From contig CAZJRB010000020.1 of assembly GCA_964547995.1 (NCBI GenBank), positions 8,691-72,690 of the forward strand: a DNA stretch of 64,000 nucleotides. The letters run 5' to 3'. This stretch comes from CAZJRB01 sp964547995 (GTDB lineage: Bacteria; Planctomycetota; Planctomycetia; Pirellulales; Thermoguttaceae). Made by a program: the position numbers and the translations under genes. Positions 16,675 to 24,243 of the stretch are shown here, one piece after another (position 1 is the stretch's first letter; each line of letters starts with the position of its first letter). The notes under the pieces are model-generated. The model worked only from the letters and a program-made list of their open reading frames with translations, made no database searches and was not told where the DNA came from.

Positions 16675-19600
16675 ATAAAACCAGTCATGTCCGCGCGAGG
16701 ATGTTCCAACATCTTCTGCCGGCCTTCGCGGATCGCATCGAGCATAGTGGTGTAATCGGGGTCGTTCTTATCGATGAAAAGGGGCTTTCCCTTGCCCTCC
16801 TTTTCGGTTCCAAGGCCGCGGCCGCCCGCCTCTTTGGCAAGATGGGCCGTCAGCGCGGGGCTGTGTTCCGGCCGCGTAAAGTTGATCCACGCGAACAGGC
16901 CGTCCCAAATCCGCCCGTGATCGTTCGGATGCGGGAACCCGCCGTGGCACGAACCACACCGCCTATTATATACACCCAGGAACCGCTTCGTATACCATTC
17001 CGACTGGCGGCCCGTGGCCACGTCGGTGCAGAGGTCGCGATAGCCGGGCGAGTGGGGGCGGCTGTGGGCGTACGTGGCGTAGTACGGAACATTCGCGTCG
17101 ATCCAGGCGTAGATCCGCTCGCGGTCCTCCCGCGGGATTTTCTTTTCGCAGTGTTTCTCTTCCAGGTATTCGGGTAGGCGGCTGGCGTGCGAGCCGGTCC
17201 ACAAGGGGCGGTTGACGGCCGTGGGGGTCTTCAGCAGCCAGTAGAAATGGACCAGCGGCTTGCCCTTCGCCGCCTCCTGGGGAAGCATCTGCCCGGCGGC
17301 CATGTCGTGCTGGCGGTACGAGCGGCTGCGGCCCAGCAGGTTGTCGTAGGCCATGCTGAACAGCCGCGTCTTGTCGCCCGTCAGGTCGTAGCCACCGTCG
17401 GGGTTTCCGCCGCTGTGGCACTTCACACAGTACTTGTCGAGCACCGGCTGCACCACGGTCGCAAAGTCGATGATCCCGTCGTTGCTCCAAGGCGGGAACT
17501 GGAGTTTCACCGCCGGTTTGCTGAACGCGTTCGGCCTTGCGTCCAAACCCACCGGCGGGGTCATGTTCCGAGGCTCGTGGCAGCCGATGCAGCTTTGTGT
17601 TTCGCCGGGCATGAGTTGCACGGCCGAGGTCTGCCGCTGCAACTCGCGGCCCTCGGCGTCGAGCACCTGGAAGTATATCTCTCGCAGCGCGGGGATTTTG
17701 AACCGTGCGGAACCATCGGTCTCGACGGGCACGCGGCCCCAGCATCGCTTCGCGTAGTAGGTGCCGTAGCTCATCAGCGGCGACTGGTCGTAGGCGCGGT
17801 GTGTTAGATCGCGGGTCTTGCGTACCTGCTCCATGACCTGGATGTACTTGACCCGGCCGCGCTCGATGCCCGGCAGCCCCTGGTAGACGTCGGCGACGGC
17901 GACCTCGCCCCAGGTGATTTCCTTGGGGTCGTAGCCGCCGGTCCGCTCGATTGCGGCGAGTTCCGGCAGCTTGCCCTGCGGCCGCAGCGGCAAGGGGTTG
18001 TAGCAGCCCATCTCGGGGTCGGCGTAGATCCGCGTCGTATTATCGCAGAGGTCCAACAGGCAGACGGCAAACCGGCCCTTGCTCCCCTCGGCGTTGGCAT
18101 ACGCAACGAGCAGTTGATAGTCGCTGACCGGATACGGATCGCGGTAGGACCATCGGTATGATCGGTCGCCGATTTGGGAGAACTCGTTGGTGATCCATGC
18201 GAAGCCCTGTCCCCGCGGCGTCTCGAGCCCTTGGCGGTTCTGGATCAGTCCGATGGCCCCGTGCGGATAGCCGTGGTGCGGCGCGAAGGTGGCCGCGACG
18301 AGGTTGCCGTGCCCCGGCACCGGCCGCGCCTGCCAAAACGTGCCCACCTCGCGGACCGTGTTGCCGAAGAAGAGCTGGTAGTGGCGGCCGTCGGGGTTCT
18401 GCGTCCAAAGGCTCTGCCGGTAGGTCAGGTCGCGGTCGATGTATTCCCAACGGCAGAAGAGCACGCGGCCGTCGGGCAGCATGTGCGGCGAAAAGTCGGC
18501 CAGCGTGTTCTGGCTGACGCACCGCACGTCGCTCCCGTCGCGGCGCATCACGTGCAGGTTCGAACAGGGCCCAGGCTGGCAGACCGTGTAGCCGCCCCGG
18601 CGGGTCGAAATGAACAGCAAATCACCGTCGGGCAACTCGATCGCCCCGACTTCGTAGTATTCCGGGTCCCGGCTGATCTTCTTCAGGCCGCTCCCGTCGA
18701 CGCCGATCTCGTAGATCTGCCAACATTTGTCGCCCCATTTCTTGAACGAGAAAAAAAGCGTCTTGGCGTCGCGGGAGAGGTTCATGTCGAAGATCGACCC
18801 TTGCGGGTCGTTGAAGATCGTCTCCGCCGGGGCGCCGGGCCGGCCCGGGTCGATGATCCAAATGCTGCACCCCCATCGCTCGGGCACGCTCTGCCAGATG
18901 TGGCAGTTGGCGGCGTTGGGGCGGGCGAGTGGATAGCGCGTGAAAAAGGCAATCGGGCCAAGCTGCCGGGCCTGTTCGGCAAGAAAAGCGTTCATGTCCC
19001 CGGCGAACCGGGTGATTTCCGCCTCGTCGGCGACCAGTTCCTCGCGCCGCTTTCGGAACTCGACGAGTTGCTCGAAGTACTGCTCCGCTTCGTCCGAAAG
19101 TCCGTCGGTTTCCCGGATGAGCCGCAAGAGGGCTGAATCGCGGGGTTTGAAGTGGAAACGATTCAAGGAAGCCTGAATTTGCCTGAGTTTCCGGCTGGCG
19201 AGCCGCTTGGGGTCGTCATACGGGTCCCATTCGATGATTCCGCTGCCGTGGCCGGGGCGGGACTTGACTTCGATGCGCAGGGCCTTGGTTTCAACCGGCT
19301 TGAACGTCACGCGGTTGAACTGCCCCTTCTTCACACCGAACTCGCCGGCCCCTTCGACGGGCAGCCACTCGTTCCCTTTGCGGTAGAAGAACCGCCACGA
19401 CTCGGGCACGGGGCAACCGCCGCCGGGGGTGTCGTCGAGCCAATAGATCCGCGTCGATGAGACTTTTTGCGGCGCGTCGAAATGGTATTCCACCCATTCC
19501 TTCGTGCCGTGATGCGGCCAGAAGGAATGCCGCGGCCGGTCGACCGGGCTTTCCGGCTGGATACGATCGTTGATGGCCCCCGCCGTATCGCCCCGGTAGC

Positions 19601-19688
19601 AGTGCGAGACCCTCACCTCATCGGCCATGCCAACCGTCGCGAACAGTCCAACAACTGCCAGTGCGACGAAAACGCGTAAGAGACTCAT
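16650..19688 (-). CDS. Exported hydrazine-synthase-alpha-like protein with haem-binding motifs
   Basis: A 1012-residue protein with a signal peptide (LRVFVALAVVGLFATVGMA). Residues ~20-160 form a discoidin-like carbohydrate-binding domain (WVEYHFDAPQKVSSTRIYWL). A seven-blade-propeller-like central region contains repeated TolB/WD-like strands (DLLFISTRRGGYTVC; PHMLPDGRVLFCRWEY). The second half has three c-type haem motifs, CIGCH, CVKCH and CGSCH. This order matches the family named after the hydrazine synthase alpha subunit, but relatives are widespread in planctomycetes that do not perform anammox, so hydrazine synthesis is not implied. A periplasmic electron-transfer or oxidoreductase role is likely. 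The ATG at 19688 puts the signal peptide at the N-terminus. Confidence 0.82.
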   Translation of the reverse strand: MSLLRVFVALAVVGLFATVGMADEVRVSHCYRGDTAGAINDRIQPESPVDRPRHSFWPHHGTKEWVEYHFDAPQKVSSTRIYWLDDTPGGGCPVPESWRFFYRKGNEWLPVEGAGEFGVKKGQFNRVTFKPVETKALRIEVKSRPGHGSGIIEWDPYDDPKRLASRKLRQIQASLNRFHFKPRDSALLRLIRETDGLSDEAEQYFEQLVEFRKRREELVADEAEITRFAGDMNAFLAEQARQLGPIAFFTRYPLARPNAANCHIWQSVPERWGCSIWIIDPGRPGAPAETIFNDPQGSIFDMNLSRDAKTLFFSFKKWGDKCWQIYEIGVDGSGLKKISRDPEYYEVGAIELPDGDLLFISTRRGGYTVCQPGPCSNLHVMRRDGSDVRCVSQNTLADFSPHMLPDGRVLFCRWEYIDRDLTYRQSLWTQNPDGRHYQLFFGNTVREVGTFWQARPVPGHGNLVAATFAPHHGYPHGAIGLIQNRQGLETPRGQGFAWITNEFSQIGDRSYRWSYRDPYPVSDYQLLVAYANAEGSKGRFAVCLLDLCDNTTRIYADPEMGCYNPLPLRPQGKLPELAAIERTGGYDPKEITWGEVAVADVYQGLPGIERGRVKYIQVMEQVRKTRDLTHRAYDQSPLMSYGTYYAKRCWGRVPVETDGSARFKIPALREIYFQVLDAEGRELQRQTSAVQLMPGETQSCIGCHEPRNMTPPVGLDARPNAFSKPAVKLQFPPWSNDGIIDFATVVQPVLDKYCVKCHSGGNPDGGYDLTGDKTRLFSMAYDNLLGRSRSYRQHDMAAGQMLPQEAAKGKPLVHFYWLLKTPTAVNRPLWTGSHASRLPEYLEEKHCEKKIPREDRERIYAWIDANVPYYATYAHSRPHSPGYRDLCTDVATGRQSEWYTKRFLGVYNRRCGSCHGGFPHPNDHGRIWDGLFAWINFTRPEHSPALTAHLAKEAGGRGLGTEKEGKGKPLFIDKNDPDYTTMLDAIREGRQKMLEHPRADMTGFIDDDPTHR

Positions 19689-19777
19689 GGTTTCCGACTT
19701 TGATCGTGTTCTTCCATAACCCTTGGGCACTGCATCAGTATACCGCAACCGAGTGACGGAACACAAGCAACCGATTT

Positions 19778-19851
19778 GAATCCGTGGTCGTTCTGAATCC
19801 GTGGGGGACAGACCTCGGTACTCCCCCACGGATTCAGGACGGCCACGGATC
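19778..19851. repeat. Palindromic element, family I
   Basis: Left arm GAATCCGTGG plus CTGAATCCGTGGGGGA and a right arm that is their reverse complement with few mismatches (TCCCCCACGGATTCAG, CCACGGATC), around a ~12-base loop. It lies between the hydrazine-synthase-like gene and the outer-membrane-like gene that reads towards it, so its transcript would form a long hairpin. Confidence 0.8.
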
Positions 19852-19912
19852 GGGTTCGTCTGACAACCGTTTGGGCAAGAACGCCCTCTGCGGATTGACT
19901 ATGCAAGCCGCA

Positions 19913-20731
19913 TTAGAACCAGAATGCGAAACGTACGTCGGTCAGGAAGTCGGGGGCGCGGTCATTCAGTCCGAGTGCGGCCCGCCAGGTCAGTTGAAGG
20001 CGTTCGGTCAGGAGATACGAGACACCGCCGCCGAGCATGTGCTGCGATCCGTCGTCGACCGAGCCGTGATCGACGAGCATTTCCCACTCGGCGAACGTCC
20101 CCAGCCGGTTTGTGAGCACGCAGTCGAGACTGGCCGTCTGCTGAAGCTGGATAAAGCTGTCGCCCGAAACCTTGAACAGAGCAAAGCCGGTAGTTCCCCC
20201 GAACGCAAGCCGGTCGGTCAGTCGCCACCGATAAAGCAGTTGCGTGAGCGGTTGAAGGCCTTCCAGTGCGAAGGGGTCGCCTCGCAGAGTCATCGGCACG
20301 GCGGAAAGGACGGCCGTCTGCGGCAAGATGCCGTGCTGGGGCCACAGATCGAGCATCAAACCGACGTTGGGATCGAGCACGTCGTCGGACAAATCATCGA
20401 CGGGCAACCCGTCCTGCCGGGTGGCGAAGTAGCCGGGCCAGCCTACGCGCATCTCGAGGCGGTCGGTCAGCCCAAACCGCAGAAGCAGGTCGGGAACCGC
20501 GTGTTGTTGGGTCCGTACCCCGCCAGTGTTGTTGTACACGAAGGCGTATCCGCCCTCGAGTTGCGCTCGTCCCGCGGCGATGTTAGTGATGTATTCCATC
20601 AACCCCGGCTGCACGATGTCACCCGGCAAACCGGATTCCCAGGCTGCAAGGCGACCGGCGGTCGACCACGGCAACAGCAGCCAGATGGCCGCGACGGCCG
20701 CAGCCCTACACTCGGATGGAAAAGCTCTCAC
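19913..20731 (-). CDS. Outer-membrane transporter-like protein (phenol MetA-pathway family)
   Basis: A 272-residue protein with a signal peptide (AAVAAIWLLLPWSTAGRLAA). The body has alternating beta-strand patterns typical of small outer-membrane barrels (LLLRFGLTDRLEMRVGWPGY; GGGVSYLLTERLQLTWRAAL) and ends RFAFWF, a C-terminal aromatic residue as in barrel proteins. It matches the putative phenol-degradation outer-membrane family, whose real substrates are mostly unknown. It lies 18 bases downstream of the next gene in the same orientation (20750-21544), so the two probably share a transcript. Confidence 0.75.
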   Translation of the reverse strand: MRAFPSECRAAAVAAIWLLLPWSTAGRLAAWESGLPGDIVQPGLMEYITNIAAGRAQLEGGYAFVYNNTGGVRTQQHAVPDLLLRFGLTDRLEMRVGWPGYFATRQDGLPVDDLSDDVLDPNVGLMLDLWPQHGILPQTAVLSAVPMTLRGDPFALEGLQPLTQLLYRWRLTDRLAFGGTTGFALFKVSGDSFIQLQQTASLDCVLTNRLGTFAEWEMLVDHGSVDDGSQHMLGGGVSYLLTERLQLTWRAALGLNDRAPDFLTDVRFAFWF

Positions 20732-20749
20732 GTCCCACCGATTCGCCTA

Positions 20750-21544
20750 TTAGTGACCACGCCCCGATTGATGTGCCGCGGCTCCACCGTGTGTCTGGGC
20801 GGATCCTCGCAAGGATGCCGGTCCAAGCCGCCGTGCGTTCAGGCTCGGGTGCCCCGGTTGTCTTCCGCTCAGTCCGGAAGTTGCCCAAGATGTTCTGTTG
20901 CGGCCCGATGAGCCAACCGTGAATCCCGAGCGACCCGCCGGCAAGGACTCCGATCCCCGAAATCCAGAGCGATGGTTCCGGAACGGGTTCAATTTTGTCA
21001 GCCAGCCCCATTTCTTAGGTGGATCGTTATTCGGCGGGGAGGGTTGAGCACGGTTTCCGGGCGAAAACGACCGGGGAATTGCCGCTCCCGCATGTGCCGG
21101 GCCGTGCATTGTGGAGGAAGTCCCCGCGGGTGCTTGCCCGTCCTGCTGCCAGGCGTGCTGAAATCGGTGCGTCTGGCGGTATGGATCTGTGGTCGTTTGC
21201 CCCGCGCCGCCGGCAATCGCGTTTTGCGAGCGTGTTTGGCTGCGAAAACGCGACTGGCCGTCTTGGGATGTCGCCTCGCGAGGCTGAATACGGTCGTAAG
21301 GGTTGTCCTCGCGAACGCCCCGCTCGTGCTGACGTGGAATACCTTCGGGCCCGCCATACGTGTGCGAATGACGGTAGAGGTAACCTTCTTCCGACCGGGA
21401 ACGCTCGCCGGGGACCGGAACCAGCGCCGGAGAAACCGGGCTGAGCTGCTGGGCTTGCATTACGCTCCCCAGGACTAACAGATAGATAACCGATAGACTG
21501 ACTGTCGTAATCCGGTCGAGCAACTTCGTTCTTGAATAATTCAC
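20750..21544 (-). CDS. Secreted Arg/Ser/Gly-rich protein of unknown function
   Basis: A 264-residue product. The start is taken at GTG 21544 because AAGGAGG lies seven bases upstream; an in-frame ATG further upstream has no such site. A signal peptide follows (VSLSVIYLLVLGSVMQAQQ). The remainder is low in hydrophobic residues and rich in Ser, Gly, Arg, Pro and Gln with no recognised domain, so it is probably disordered. It precedes the outer-membrane-like gene with an 18-base gap and resembles in style the secreted protein at 9273. Function unknown. Confidence 0.55.
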   Translation of the reverse strand: MNYSRTKLLDRITTVSLSVIYLLVLGSVMQAQQLSPVSPALVPVPGERSRSEEGYLYRHSHTYGGPEGIPRQHERGVREDNPYDRIQPREATSQDGQSRFRSQTRSQNAIAGGAGQTTTDPYRQTHRFQHAWQQDGQAPAGTSSTMHGPAHAGAAIPRSFSPGNRAQPSPPNNDPPKKWGWLTKLNPFRNHRSGFRGSESLPAGRSGFTVGSSGRNRTSWATSGLSGRQPGHPSLNARRLGPASLRGSAQTHGGAAAHQSGRGH

Positions 21545-21899
21545 GCTACGAGCCTCCTTATCTACATGCGTTGACATGACTGGTTGGCGGGAGAACCCCA
21601 CCTATGGCAAAGTGTCTCTTGCCTGTTTCACTCATCTCCCGCCCGTGGCCCGCGACTCGGGAGCATGCGCCCCCGATAAGAGGGGTGTCCCGTGTGACTA
21701 CGGAAACAATGGGCGGAAGTGCGGCCAGGGCCGAATGGCCCTAAGAGCGGGCAGATCGTACCCGATTGTCGTTCACCAGTCCATATCACTTTCACTTTGG
21801 TCCATATCACTTCAACTCGCTGGTACAAGTGTGTGCATGTGACGGTCTTTTCCGGCTGCTTGGGTGCTTGAGCACAAAGAAGAGCGGAGGCCGTTTTCC
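21545..21899. other. Intergenic region between divergent genes
   Basis: It separates the secreted protein at 20750 from the tandem-domain protein at 22015. It contains a short direct repeat: TCCATATCACTTTCA at 21780 and TCCATATCACTTCAA at 21801, 21 bases apart, which could be an operator. No hairpin element or RNA gene is recognised. Confidence 0.4.
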
Positions 21900-21927
21900 T
21901 TGATCTTTCACAACGGTGGATTATAAT
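21900..21927 (+). promoter_or_regulatory. Sigma-70-type promoter for the gene at 22015
   Basis: TTGATC (21900) and TATAAT (21922) are separated by 16 bases. The start of transcription would be near 21934, giving a leader of about 80 bases before the ATG at 22015. Confidence 0.55.
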
Positions 21928-22014
21928 CGCGTGTGGCTGGGCACCGGCGGCCCGGCGCCCGTTAAGCCCAGGTTTTCCTTTGCGCTATCCAGATCATTTC
22001 GAAAGAACCAAACC

Positions 22015-22902
22015 ATGTGCAGCGTGAAAAGCCTCTTGCTGTTCTGCTTGGCGTTGCTCGTAGTCTGCGGATCCGGCTTTGCCCAGGATCTCACCGGCAT
22101 CTGGAAAGGAAAGTACAGCTACCCGGCCGAATCGGACCGCGAACCCGGGCATTTCTGGGTCATCATGGTCCAGAACGAGTCGGAGCTGTTCGGGTTCGCC
22201 AAGGAACTCAACACGTTCGGCACGGAGGAAGTGCCGTGGCTCCATGCCATGCTCAAGGGGAGTGTTGACAAAGCGACGGGCAAGATCCGTTTCACGAAAT
22301 CCTACGACGGCACCGGGGAACAAAACCACGACGTGGAATATCGCGGCCGGGTCGCCGAGAACGGGACGAAAGTGCAGGGAACCTGGAAGATACCCGACCA
22401 GCGGGGCGCCGATTTCACCCTCGAAAAGGTGCGGAAACCCGGCCGTTGCGAAACCTCGGTCGTAGGCGTCTGGGCCGGTGAGTTCCAATATCCCGACGAC
22501 GTTCAAATGCCACCCGTAAAATTCTGGATGATCGTGGCTTGCTTCGGCAAGGGAGTGACCGGGCTCGTCAAGGAACCCAACACGTTCGGCGAAGGAGACG
22601 ATCCCTGGCTTCACGCGCTGCTGAAGGGACACATCGACGGCGAGACGGGCCGGATGACCTTCACCAAGACGTACGACGGCACCTCCGGAGTCGATCACGA
22701 GGTGAAGTACGAGGGACGCCTCTCGGAATCCGCAACAAAACTCAGCGGCGAATGGACCATGCCCGATTCCTGGGGCGGAAAGTTCACCGCCAAGAAAGTC
22801 GCTCCCAAAAACTGGGCCGAACTGACGCTAAGCAAGCCGATGGAAGTGGAGAGAATACAACCCGCGGCAATCCCCGTGATTCCGTGGAACGGGGGAGACT
22901 GA
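22015..22902 (+). CDS. Secreted protein with two tandem homologous domains
   Basis: A 295-residue protein with a signal peptide (LLLFCLALLVVCGSGFAQ). It contains two related ~110-residue units. Unit 1 (residues ~21-145) has GIWKGKYSYP, ELFGFAKELNTFG, PWLHAMLKGSVD, GKIRFTKSYDGTG and VQGTWKIPD. Unit 2 (residues ~148-265) repeats each: GVWAGEFQYP, GVTGLVKEPNTFG, PWLHALLKGHID, GRMTFTKTYDGTS and LSGEWTMPD. The units look like small beta-barrels, so an internal duplication is clear. Function unknown. The ATG at 22015 is the one that opens the signal peptide. Confidence 0.72.
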   Translation: MCSVKSLLLFCLALLVVCGSGFAQDLTGIWKGKYSYPAESDREPGHFWVIMVQNESELFGFAKELNTFGTEEVPWLHAMLKGSVDKATGKIRFTKSYDGTGEQNHDVEYRGRVAENGTKVQGTWKIPDQRGADFTLEKVRKPGRCETSVVGVWAGEFQYPDDVQMPPVKFWMIVACFGKGVTGLVKEPNTFGEGDDPWLHALLKGHIDGETGRMTFTKTYDGTSGVDHEVKYEGRLSESATKLSGEWTMPDSWGGKFTAKKVAPKNWAELTLSKPMEVERIQPAAIPVIPWNGGD

Positions 22903-22943
22903 GGCCAAGGGACCGCTTAGAAACAACTTCGCCATTGGCCCAT

Positions 22944-23025
22944 AAAGCCGCGACCGTTGGTCGCGCCGAACGCCGGCGGCGGTGGCTTTTGGGCAACGCT
23001 TGGCGCGACCAACGGTCGCAGCTTT
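22944..23025. repeat. Palindromic element, family C, copy 1
   Basis: The left arm AAAGCCGCGACCGTTGGTCG pairs with a right arm whose reverse complement is AAAGCTGCGACCGTTGGTCG, with one mismatch over 24 bases including the next four. Each arm also contains its own small palindrome (CGACC-N-GGTCG). It lies between two converging genes. A second copy is at 26656-26794. Confidence 0.85.
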
Positions 23026-23049
23026 CTAGCAGAGGCACCCCCCCCGGAC

Positions 23050-24033
23050 CTATCGCTCCAGCCAGCGAACCATCCCCTGAAATGAAAAGCTCGTTTTGAA
23101 GCGGCGGTCGACAAGCTTGGCCCTGGCGAACAGGTCGGCTTTGGACTCTCGTTGCGGAGACATCGACGCCACGACCACCAGGCCCCGGCCCGCGGGCATG
23201 GAAAACACGTACGTCTGGGGAAACGCATCGCGGATGGTCTTCACGTCGCCGCGTAGTTTGGGATGGGGGTTGAGGTTGAACACCACGAGCCCGCCCGGCT
23301 TCAGTTTCTTCTGAACGCCCTCGTAGAAACGGAGCGTCCGCAGCTTCAGCGGAACGCCGCTGCTGTCCGTGTCCTTCGAGGGTTTCAAAAAGGCGTCCAT
23401 GTAGATCACGTCGTACTGCGAGTCGGTCTTGGCGAGGTAATCGAAGGCGTCGGCGGTAATGATGTTCACGTTGCCCTCGCTGCGGACGCCGAAGTATTTT
23501 TCGGCGATGCGCACGACGGCCGGGTCGATCTCCACGGCGTCGACGTGTACGCCCGGATCGTAACGTTTCAGGAACCGGACCATGGATCCGCCGCCCAGAC
23601 CGACGATCAACACCTTTTCCTGCTCCGGCCGGAAGACGTAGCTGAGGAACAGGTACCGCAAGTAGGTGAAGTGCAATTCATGGGGATTGGCAAGATCCAT
23701 CTGGGTTTCCATCGCCTCTTCCCCGGAATCGCGGACGAAGATCATGGTCCGCATATTGCCCTTGCGGCGGATCAGGATATGAGAGTATTTCGACTTGACT
23801 TCGAACTCCACGCGGCCCTGGGAAGTCGTGCCGAAGCTACGGGCCGCTCCGGGCCGGCTCGGCACAATCGCCAGGGCAATCAGCGCAGCGACCGCCAGGG
23901 CGAACGCCCGGAACCGACCCGTACGATGGCCTTCCAAGGCCGCCGAAAAGGCTCGTTCTTTCGATGGCGACGGCCTTGGAAGGCCATCGTACAATGCATC
24001 CGTGTCTGTTTTCCGACAAAGTCCGGCTTTCAT
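23050..24033 (-). CDS. Membrane-anchored or secreted spermidine-synthase-like protein
   Basis: A 327-residue protein. The ATG at 24033 is supported by AGGAG six bases upstream. Residues ~40-60 form a signal or anchor (FALAVAALIALAIVP). The C-terminal domain has the class I methyltransferase/aminopropyltransferase fold of spermidine synthases: VLIVGLGGGSMVRFL, VDAVEIDPAVVRIAEKYFG, DVIYMDAFL. It lacks the usual polyamine-synthase N-terminal domain and sits outside known polyamine operons, so the reaction is unknown. Residues ~14-38 are encoded by a perfect palindrome (23921-23992), in frame, ahead of the anchor. It diverges from a second spermidine-synthase-like gene at 24244. Confidence 0.78.
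   Translation of the reverse strand: MKAGLCRKTDTDALYDGLPRPSPSKERAFSAALEGHRTGRFRAFALAVAALIALAIVPSRPGAARSFGTTSQGRVEFEVKSKYSHILIRRKGNMRTMIFVRDSGEEAMETQMDLANPHELHFTYLRYLFLSYVFRPEQEKVLIVGLGGGSMVRFLKRYDPGVHVDAVEIDPAVVRIAEKYFGVRSEGNVNIITADAFDYLAKTDSQYDVIYMDAFLKPSKDTDSSGVPLKLRTLRFYEGVQKKLKPGGLVVFNLNPHPKLRGDVKTIRDAFPQTYVFSMPAGRGLVVVASMSPQRESKADLFARAKLVDRRFKTSFSFQGMVRWLER
23921..23992. repeat. Palindromic element, family D, inside a coding sequence
   Basis: The arms GTACGATGGCCTTCCAAGGC(CG) and its exact reverse complement are 22 bases each, perfectly paired, with a 28-base centre. The total length is 72 bases, exactly 24 codons, inside the N-terminus of the gene at 23050-24033. Confidence 0.9.
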
Positions 24034-24243
24034 CGTCGACTCCTGGATGCGTCACGCGCGGCGGCTGAGAAGCGGCAGGAAAACCTCACCACTCCTACCC
24101 CAAGTTTACTCGTTTTCGCCGCCTGTGAACAGGTCATTCCCCACGGAGCCTCGGCATTGACACAGAACGACAGACAGCGGACAATCACAACTTCGGTGCA
24201 GGTGGAACGTAGGGTTGGGTATCACACGCGGGTTCAACCAGGC

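Noticed and set aside
16650..19688. Evidence for anammox metabolism
   Set aside because: Only the family name of this protein points that way; relatives occur in many non-anammox planctomycetes and no other anammox gene is in the window.
21602..21770. A riboswitch in the leader upstream of the 20750-21544 gene
   Set aside because: The region is GC-rich and can form small hairpins, but I could match no known riboswitch consensus.
23263..24243. The open extension upstream of the membrane spermidine-synthase-like gene
   Set aside because: It is antisense to the gene at 23050-24033; the protein with the family's N-terminus starts at 24244.
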